Assembly (NCBI GenBank): GCA_024803745.1 | Contig: JANJXV010000130.1 | Span: 548,501-612,500, forward strand | Source: Megascapheus bottae | Taxonomy: Eukaryota; Chordata; Mammalia; Rodentia; Geomyidae | Reading direction: 5' to 3' | Length of the DNA stretch: 64,000 nt | The notes under the pieces: model-generated | What the model was told of the DNA's origin: nothing | Database searches by the model: none | What the model saw: only the letters and a program-made list of their open reading frames with translations | Shown here: positions 56,790 to 64,000 of the stretch, piece by piece | Layout: every line of letters begins with the position of its first letter | How positions within the stretch are numbered: the stretch's first letter is position 1 | Translations under genes and position numbers: made by a program

Positions 56790-56862
56790 TGGGGCCTTAC
56801 TATGAAATACTATGCAGGGATTAGAATGATCTACCTATGAACTATAGCACTCGAATGACTTG
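56790..56862 (+). repeat. Old L1 fragment, weak
   Basis: It contains 'ttactatgaaatactatgca' followed by 'gggattagaatgatct', recalling the end of L1 ORF2. Confidence 0.4.
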
Positions 56863-57239
56863 CTATTGTTGGAGACTTCCCACGTCTGGACATGCCTTCT
56901 GTCCTTCTGTGAGCGATCAGCAACCACAAAACAATTGACATGGAGACAGGTAGCTTATCTCCCTGCCCTCTTATAAGTCAAAGTCTGTCCCGGAACACCA
57001 AATAGGAAGCTCACAGTGAGATAGGGCTTAGACGAGATGTCACCTGGGGGTATTTACTTCCATTCCACCTTCTGTTTGCCCTCTCCTACTGTTCTTGCTC
57101 CAACATAGGTGCATCTGGAGAGCAGGTCTCAAATGACCACATGCACAAGTCCCGAGTGCAAGCTCTACTCCACAAAGCACAAGCCAAGGCAGGCTGCCAC
57201 AAAGTGATGGACCCTAATGATGACGACAGCACTATTTAC

Positions 57240-57420
57240 CATGTTGATATATGAGCATACTATGGGATGCTCAATGCCTTACGTATTTGTTTTTTCATAT
57301 TCTCACGAACGTCTCCATAGATAGTCACGAGGAATCCCTATTTTGTAGAGGATGAACTGAAGGCTGGAAGAAGAAATCTGAATTGCCCGAGTTCATGTTG
57401 TCACAAGTTAGCAAAGCAAG
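57240..57420 (-). repeat. MIR, long fragment
   Basis: It contains 'atattctcacgaacgtctcc', 'attttgtagaggatgaactg' and 'tgaattgcccgagttcatg', in MIR order on minus. Confidence 0.75.
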
Positions 57421-57539
57421 TCTTTGCTCCCAGTTGATGCTGCTCAGAGACCAGCAAAGAAGCGTCCACTCTCCAAGGTCAACTAACGCACCTCCAGACC
57501 TGCAGTACCACACTTTGATGCTGTAGGTTGGGTTTGGTT

Positions 57540-57768
57540 TGGGTTCTGTGCCCGTAATGGGGCTTACACTCGGGGTCTGGGTATGTTGTCTCTTAGCTTC
57601 ATCACTCAAGGCTAGTGCCCTCCCACTTGAGCCACTTCGGGCTTTCTGTTGGTTAACTGGAGATGAGAATCTCACAGACTTTACTCTGCAGGCTGGCTTT
57701 GAAAGCCAATCCTCAGATCCCAGCCTCCAGAGCAGCTAGGATTATAGGTGTGAGCCATTGGCAACTTC
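57540..57768 (-). mobile_element. 7SL-head/Geo SINE
   Basis: Head on minus at 57665-57768 ('tggctcacacctataatcct', 'agctgctctggaggctggga'). Geo half at 57555-57640 with 'ggctcaagtgggagggcac'. Confidence 0.88.
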
Positions 57769-57789
57769 GTTGCAAGTACTAAGTTTTAA

Positions 57790-57908
57790 AAAGGTTATCT
57801 CACATATTTCGCTGGGCCTTTGCATGTATCATCATCTTCATTCTTGCCACACTCCTGGGAAATGAATCGCATCCTCCCTTTCCACAAATAGGAATGTGGA
57901 AAGGTGAG
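57790..57908 (-). repeat. MIR fragment
   Basis: It contains 'ctttgcatgtatcatcatct' and 'ctttccacaaataggaatgt', then 'ggaaaggtgagaagc', resembling MIR on minus. Confidence 0.5.
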
Positions 57909-58479
57909 AAGCTTTGCGACCAATGAGATGATGGCGGCTCGGATCCGAAACATGTGGGCTCTCTGCCTGGCCTCTCCCACCCTTTCCTCAGGTGTTATTG
58001 GGCTTCTTTTCCAATAACCAAAGAAACCAAACTTCACCCCGACAGAAGAACTAAAACAAAGCTGATTTCTCCTTACTTCCCCTAATTCCTGACATCATAG
58101 ATAAATAAAAAAGCAGTAATAAACCTGTAGGTCCTCACCTCTTAACTGATTTAAGTCCATCCCGAAAGTTACCAGGGGTGGAAATGAAATTGTCTGTTTC
58201 ATGTTTGTAATCTTGGGAGAGAAGGGGACAGTCTGAAATTGGTGTTGTAAATTGGGATCCATTTGTGTTAGCCAGGTAAGAAGTCAGCTCGTTTTCTATT
58301 TTTTTTAATAATTTCCACAAATTTCCTTTTTGTTTTATTCTTGTGTCGATCTCTGTCTCTGTCTCTCTTCCTTCTCTCCCTTTTCATGTGCCCTCTCACA
58401 TTTTCACTTCCTATAAGAGGGATCACTGTGCCTGCACTAACATGTGCTATAAAAAAAAAGCCTTTAAATGTGTATGTTG

Positions 58480-58835
58480 TTAAATGAAAAGAAATCGCAT
58501 CTACATCTGCCTGTGTGTCCTTGAGGTTGAAATTCCCTTTTAAAAGAGAGAATTAAATGATAAGGTTAGAGGTCTCCCGACTCCTCATAATTCTGTCTGT
58601 GATTAAAAGCCAATAGTTTCATTATTTTGGTGATGTTCTGGGGTTTTGGGGACTTAATTCTGCCTTGTAAATTGAGGTCAGCAAGCTAGAAGAAAACTGA
58701 AAATCCTCTGGGCTCGCTGCTATGTTCCCGAGACCAGAGTCGCTATCAGCTCTGTCCTAATGAATCTCCACTCTATTAAGTGGTTATTTGGTCTTGAAAT
58801 AGGTCATTTGTAGCTCCTTCTCACTCAAGAACAGA
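58480..58835. other. Unique block, possible conserved non-coding element
   Basis: No repeat signature. The sequence is moderately AT-rich with well-spaced homeodomain-like words ('ttaaatgataag', 'gattaaaagccaatag', 'tcctaatgaatctcc', 'ctattaagtgg'). Open frames are absent. The resemblance to a developmental enhancer is inference only. Confidence 0.3.
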
Positions 58836-59402
58836 AGGCAAACTGTTAGAGAAGAACTGGAAGAACAGAAGGTGGATTGAGACTGAAAAGGGCTCTCCTA
58901 CCAAGGGCTCCATTTAATGGACTCAGAATAAAGTGCTCTGGGATGGATGGGTCTTACTGTCTAGGAGAGGACCAGGGAGAAGGATGGAGGAGGGGTGGGG
59001 TGGGGGAGGGAATCTGATCAAGATGCCTTGCCTGCATACACAGGTAGGTCAAAATGAATCCCTCTGTACAACTAATTAAAGTTAATTTTAAAGTTAGTGT
59101 GTGGGGGGGTGGGGGAGAAAGATTGTGTTGAGGTGTTTTCAGTAGGATGCTGAGAGAACTCTGACCCAGAGAAAAGGAAGTTCCTGAGGAATATTAAGTG
59201 AATGGTACCCAAGAGTACAGATTGAGGAACATTTAGGAATTTTTAAAAAATGAGCTGTTGGTAATTAGGCAAGAAATCTCCTCAGGTGGTCGCATGAAAT
59301 ATATTACCCAAACTGAGACACTCAAAAACAAAAGGGAAGGCCATGCATCATTCACAGGAACTACCCCAGACACACTGGAACTAAATAATACTATAAGAAA
59401 AT
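58836..59402. other. Unique sequence with G-rich runs
   Basis: G-rich segments at 58988-59010 and 59100-59118. Nothing else recognised. Confidence 0.45.
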
Positions 59403-59410
59403 GAGTTTCA

Positions 59411-59610
59411 GGACTGGGAGCATAGCCTAGTGGTAGAGTGTTCCCCTAGCAAACACGAAGCCCTGGGTTTGATTCCTCAGTTCCACATATACAGAAAAAG
59501 CCAGAAGTGCCTCTGTGGCTCAAGTGGCAGAGCACTAACCTTGAGCAAAAAGTGTCCAAGGACAGTGTGCAGGCCCTGAGTTCAAGCTCCAGGACTGGTT
59601 AAAAAAAAAA
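59411..59610 (+). mobile_element. IDL-Geo SINE
   Basis: A box 'atagcctagtggtagagtg', B box 'gggtttgattcc', complete Geo half and an A10 tail. Flanked by 'gagtttca' at 59403-59410 and 59611-59618, with A-rich bases on both sides. Near full length. Confidence 0.93.
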
Positions 59611-59618
59611 GAGTTTCA

Positions 59619-60708
59619 TGTGTACTGTTTAGGCCATAGGGTGCAGGCGTACTTTCAGCTCCTATTCCTGGGCCAAAAGCAGACATTACTAATGGATTGT
59701 GGCTTCTGTCCCTTTAAACTGGACTGTGGTCTCAAATCCATTCTCAACAGAGCCTCCCTCTTCTTCCCTACAAATCCATAGGCAGGAGCAGAGGGGAACA
59801 GATCTTTGTGGTCATTAACAACATTTATTTCCACTCTGTTCCTTTCCCCCCCCCGCCCCTTTTAATCCTCCCATTTTTCTCTCTTTAGAATCTAGAATTC
59901 TATATCGCACGTGTTAGATAAGTCTCAGAGTTTGCTTGAAAATCTTGTGCTTTTAAAAATGCTTTATGACATTTTATCAATTCACTACCTAGAACAATTA
60001 GGTACAAATAACCACCATACTCTGTTTTGTTTTGTTTTCAATTTAGGCCTGAAAAAGAAATCTTCTAGTAGATTTCCACTGGTTGGAAATTTTAAGGTTG
60101 GGATAAGTAAACATGGTCATTTTCTAAGGGAGGAGTCTGGTCTCAACCTTAGGAAATACATCAGAGAATTCCAACATGCTTGGCTAACAGTTGCTAAACT
60201 GAGTGGGCTCAGCCAAGAACAGTGGTCCAGATTTATGAGCACATACGAGGCCAACCTTCTTAGGAACACTAATATCTATCATTTGTCCGTTCTGCGAGAA
60301 AGGTCAGGGGATGTGGCAAGGACCATTTCAAGGGTCCCTGTGCCACTTGCATAAGAGACCAATGACCTGCAAACAAGGTCATCTGTTACTAAAATGGAAA
60401 GGTGCACTGGGAGCACTAGTCTAATTCCAGAGCAGTGATCTGGAGCCTGACAACAAATGCCCTGTGGCTTATATCGCTCCCCAATAAAAATGGTATTTGA
60501 TGTTATCCGAGCTAGTCATTGTAAATTAGTTTATTGCAAATGAAGATACAATTTCATGTGGAGAGCAGTAAGCTTTCTTTCTCAGACCCAACAGCCTGTG
60601 AGTTGAATGCAGTCTTTAAAAATATTTGTATTTGTTCCTTTTTCATATTTAAGACCTTATTTCAGGTTTCCAGACTTTAGTCTGGAATGATGATGGATGC
60701 TTGCATTT
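59619..60708. other. Unique sequence, nothing recognised
   Basis: A pyrimidine tract ending 'tttctctctttag' at 59888 looks like a splice acceptor, but all three frames after it meet a stop within 36 bases. The 147-codon frame at 59911 starts with GTG and shows no recognised domain. Confidence 0.4.
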
Positions 60709-60905
60709 TAAACACATAAATAATAAACATTATTATAAAAATATAATATATAGTAATATATTTATTTGTATAAACATAAATAATATATTCTATTATATAT
60801 TTTATATGTAAATATATGTCTAGGAATATAAATATATGTATAATTATACATGCATATTACTATATGGATATGCAATAGTATGTATTATTATAAGAATTAT
60901 TGTTA
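60709..60905. repeat. AT-rich tract
   Basis: TATA, AATA and ATTA words with almost no G/C for nearly 200 bases. Confidence 0.92.
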
Positions 60906-62212
60906 CTTTAGAAACCTGAAAAAGTGTCCATTCATGCAAAGGCACTGGGGTATATCTCAGTTACACCTGATCATGCTTGTTTAGTATGTTTCCTTCCTTC
61001 CCTTGAGGTATTTTAGTTTGCAACTCCTGGTTTAGTTTAATAAGTGAGTCATGAAGGCATCGACCATGAAATTGAAGACGTAGTCACCCAAGAGTGTATT
61101 TTAATTTAAATTTAACATTAGCCAATGCTTCAGGCTAATGATAAACATTACCCAACTGCTGCACACACACATACACACCCATACACCAAAGTACCCATAC
61201 AAGCACACACACAAGCACATGTAGCATCTTTACATGGTGTTCTAGTCATTCAACCAAATACCGAGTTGCCAGAAATAGTCAGGGGTCTTAATAACAAAGA
61301 CTTGACCTCAAAAACAAAAACAAAAGAATTTAACCTTCTCTAAAGGATAGAGGATGGTTTCCCTGAAAATGGGAAGCACAAAGCAAGCCTGGTAACTGAG
61401 TCAAGAAGGAAGCTGGGGAGGTGGCAGAGCTGTTACCCACACCAAAGCTCGGTGAGGCCTGGAAGCCTGAAGCCTTGCCAGGCACATTTCACTGGTTGGG
61501 GCTGACTCTCACCTCCTGGTCTTCCTCCAGGCTCCCCTAGAGGCAAGCAGAAGAGAAGCCTCCTTCCCCACTCAGGCTTGCACATGGCACTGGTGTGGAA
61601 CTTGTCCAGGGCTCCCAGGAAAGTCTATCTCCAGGACTCAGCCAGCATGTGAACATTCTGTGCAGCTCAGCCTCTGGGAACAGGAACCTGATTTTCTTCC
61701 CCAGGATCTCTGGACCACAGGGAAGGGAGAAGCGCTTTCTATAATCCTGACAGAAAAGACAGTGTTTCCATTGCCCCATGCCACACAGGGGCCTAATTAA
61801 ATCAGCCTGTGTTACAGGGATTGTACCACAGGGCCTCACACTGATCCCCGCTTCTGTTTCTCAGGCCAAGGGGTTCAGATAATGAACCCGAACTGCTTCT
61901 CAATTCATTGCAAATTCCAGAAGGCAGGGGAGGAATTTAAAAAAAAATAAAAAAAAAATTAAGCCAGGGTTGATGTTGCCAGGCTATTAAACCACTCTTC
62001 ATTAAACAAAGTAACGAGAAGGCAGAGGAAGGGGCTGATTTTCTCGCCCGGGGAAGTCTTTGTTACAGAGTTCTGACCTTAAGAACTGACAGCAAAAGGT
62101 TTTGTTCATGGAGCAACTCAGACAATGTCAGTTGGATAAAGAAGTCTGTTTGGATTTTTCAAAGTGCTGGAAGAGGAAGGGAGAGTTTAGAACTGGAAAT
62201 GATGATGATGAT
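60906..62212. other. Unique sequence, nothing recognised
   Basis: Contains a CA-rich stretch at 61140-61222 and A-runs at 61938-61958. The 100-codon minus frame at 61537-61839 has no recognised domain. Confidence 0.4.
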
Positions 62213-62300
62213 GTTGGATACGGAGATACCTGGTCCTGAGTTCACATCCTAGCTCTCTCATTCCCAGCTGTGTGACAGTTCTCAGCTTTATCTGTGCTGG
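62213..62300 (+). repeat. MIR, 5' half
   Basis: It contains 'ctggtcctgagttcacatcc', 'tagctctctcattcccagc' and 'tgtgtgacagttctcagc', in MIR order on plus. Confidence 0.75.
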
Positions 62301-62384
62301 GTGATGGATATCCAGGGAGTATGCCCACTCCATCAGTCACAGCTGGCTCAGGTATTGGCTTAATGGAAGCCTGTCTGTCTGCCT

Positions 62385-62505
62385 GCCTGCCTTGCTAGAT
62401 TTTGAGTCCTATGAGGGGAAAAGATCTCATCTACTTTGTCTACCCGAGAGTCACTTCTCACCCCCCTCAGTAAATATTGGATGAGCATTTAATGAATTCA
62501 CGAAT
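62385..62505 (+). repeat. L2-type 3' end
   Basis: It contains 'attttgagtcctatgagggg', 'ctactttgtctacccgagag' and 'cagtaaatattggatgagca', in L2 3' order. Confidence 0.7.
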
Positions 62506-63335
62506 AAGCAAAGTAAGACGTTTCATTTATCATACCTAGATAATCTTGACAACCACCCCAGGAGACGGGGCCTGCACGACTGCACCCTTTCCAAGCATCT
62601 CCATTGGAGAACCAATTAGCCAGAAAGGTTAGACCAAAACAATTTTTTTTTCTTAAATTCACAAGAACAGACTTTTTTCTGTAATCTTTACCTTGAACCT
62701 TTCTCCCAATTCCCCAAGACTTTCTGCCACACATGCAAAGACTTTCTTCTGAATTTCAAAATCCTCATTCCCATCCCCTTCCCCAGACCCTAGATGATGG
62801 AACTAAAGAATCACAAAGAATCAAAATACAGCCTTTGTTCTCATTGAAAAGTCCTTGTTTGCCTGCAGGTGAAGGCCCATGAAATCATTTCACACAAGAC
62901 AGACAGGCATGCGATGTTTCCCGTCACACATCTGCATCCCACCTGCTTGGACCACTCATCTTATATGGTCCAATGTGCAGTAACCATTGAGGCACATCCC
63001 CTCTAAAATCAACATTTTTCTTGGTAACCTGATCTGCCTCTTTGCTTTATACTTCACATCGCCTCAGAGATTTTATTCTGCCAATGGAAAATGAACGAAT
63101 GCCATTTCTTTGGATCTACTTTTGTTAGAAAGGAATAGCATATCTCATTCTGGGAAGACCATTATCAACTGGTATCACAATGCCCACCTTTGTCTCTGCT
63201 CTAGAATTTCAGAGATATGAACCTTACAAGTCTATGGATTCATTCTGTTTTGCCATTTTTGTGGGCAATCCATTAGCCTGTCAGAGGCCAGTGAGCCAAG
63301 GACAATTGTAGATCTTTGTTTTCTTTTTCAATTTC
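62506..63335. other. Unique sequence, nothing recognised
   Basis: No repeat or exon signal that I can support. Confidence 0.4.
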
Positions 63336-63337
63336 CT

Positions 63338-63560
63338 TTTTTTTTTCTTGATGGTACCACTGGTGGAATTCAGGGCCTCATGCTTCCTGAGCAAGCACTC
63401 TGCCATTTGAGCACACAGTAGTCCTTTTCAGTTCACTTGCTTTTAGTTTCTCAAATAGATTCTTGGGCTTTTACCCAGGCTTTCTTCAGATCACGATCCT
63501 CCTACTTCTGCCTCCTGAGTACCTGGGATGACAGATATGGGCTACCATGCCCAGCAATGC
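63338..63560 (-). mobile_element. B1 plus ID dimeric SINE
   Basis: On minus: B1-like head at 63440-63560 ('gggcatggtagcccatatct', 'caggtactcaggaggcagaa'), then ID-like part at 63350-63410 ('tgctcaggaagcatgaggcc', 'ctgaattccaccagtgg'), then an A/G-rich tail. The B-box equivalent is degraded. Confidence 0.7.
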
Positions 63561-63889
63561 AAATCATAAGTTTTTAAGATCAAATAGAATAAAGGATGGT
63601 TGGCTATCATTGATTTTCTGAGAAATCAATATCCAAATCAACTATCTAAGTCACCATTTACATTCAAATAGTCTACACAAAGCTACGGTGTTCTTGAGCC
63701 CAGTTCCACAGTCAGGTTAGAAACCTATGGGTTGGAATAACTACTATAAATCGGACTTTTCCAAATATAAGTGATTGTCTTTTAGACCACATGGAATGCT
63801 TACAGAAATTGTGAATTCCAAGGCTTACCTCCTAGAGAGTTTAATAACACAGGGGACCCCCAGAATGTATAGCCCTGATCCATACCCTG

Positions 63890-64000
63890 CTTCTGCAGGA
63901 AGGGGCTTCAAGTAACTTCATGAGCTCATTGCACGCCCTCCAGTGCGACACTCAAGTGCTCTCAGGCTTAATTTCCTCATCTGAACACCAGGTACGAAAA
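63890..64000 (+). repeat. MIR fragment, cut by window end, weak
   Basis: The last 40 bases contain 'gcttaatttcctcatctga', matching the 'cagtttcctcatctg' part of MIR. The rest is too diverged to place. Confidence 0.4.

Noticed and set aside
59911..60354. 147-codon plus frame preceded by a splice-acceptor-like tract
   Set aside because: It starts with GTG. The acceptor at 59888 is followed by stops in all three frames, including a TAG in this frame at 59893-59895, so the two do not combine into a coding exon.
1..64000. CRISPR arrays, prophage, operons, toxin-antitoxin or other prokaryotic systems
   Set aside because: The repeats present are SINEs, LINE ends and microsatellites of a mammal. 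No evenly spaced direct repeats with unique spacers and no bacterial gene organisation exist here.

Overview
This window is nuclear DNA of a mammal, and almost certainly of a geomyoid rodent (kangaroo rat, pocket mouse or pocket gopher). The main evidence is a dimeric SINE present in about nine copies. Its left half is a tRNA-Ala/ID-like head with pol III A and B boxes, and its right half is a monomer that matches what I know as IDL-Geo, a family reported only from Geomyoidea. B1-type and B1+ID dimer SINEs, MIR, L2, MER5A and old L1 fragments fit a placental rodent. There is nothing bacterial, viral or organellar here: no operons, no rRNA or tRNA gene, no CRISPR.

I find no protein-coding gene that I can recognise. 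The open frames in the window are short, many run through simple repeats or SINEs, and the longest non-repeat one (183 codons, minus strand near 50 kb) is about what chance gives in 64 kb read in six frames. The window is best read as intergenic or deep intronic sequence. Its annotation is therefore mostly repeats, plus a few candidate regulatory sites and three unproven candidate exons (17056-17127, 54601-54732, 55079-55139).

Layout. 1-11 kb: AT-rich, with lineage-specific L1 3' ends (2.9, 4.4, 5.1 kb) and SINEs; at 5.06-5.52 kb an L1 end and a SINE sit in series at one reused target site. 11-12.5 kb: a cluster of purine and pyrimidine arrays (GGAT, TTTC, TTCC). 12.5-20 kb: B1+ID dimers, IDL-Geo copies, MIRs, a candidate 72-bp exon at 17.06 kb, a good REST/RE1 motif at 18.47 kb, an old L1 split by a SINE, and a 190-bp (CT)n(CA)n tract. 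20-31 kb: mostly unique sequence with MER5A, L2, MIR, a conserved-looking block at 27.8-28.2 kb and an ID element. 31-36 kb: a three-level SINE nest and one very young IDL-Geo. 36-46 kb: unique sequence, microsatellites, a CTCF-like site at 38.5 kb, another young SINE, a fourth L1 end and a 170-bp GGGAA/GGAAA array. 46-53 kb: mostly unique. 53-54 kb: a 545-bp solo LTR with a 6-bp target duplication, then IDL-Geo. 54.6-55.1 kb: candidate exons. 56-64 kb: SINEs, AT-rich tracts, MIR/L2 and unique sequence including a conserved-looking block at 58.5-58.8 kb.

No gene network can be described. If the RE1 and CTCF motifs are functional, the window may hold distal regulation for a neural gene outside it, but that is inference.
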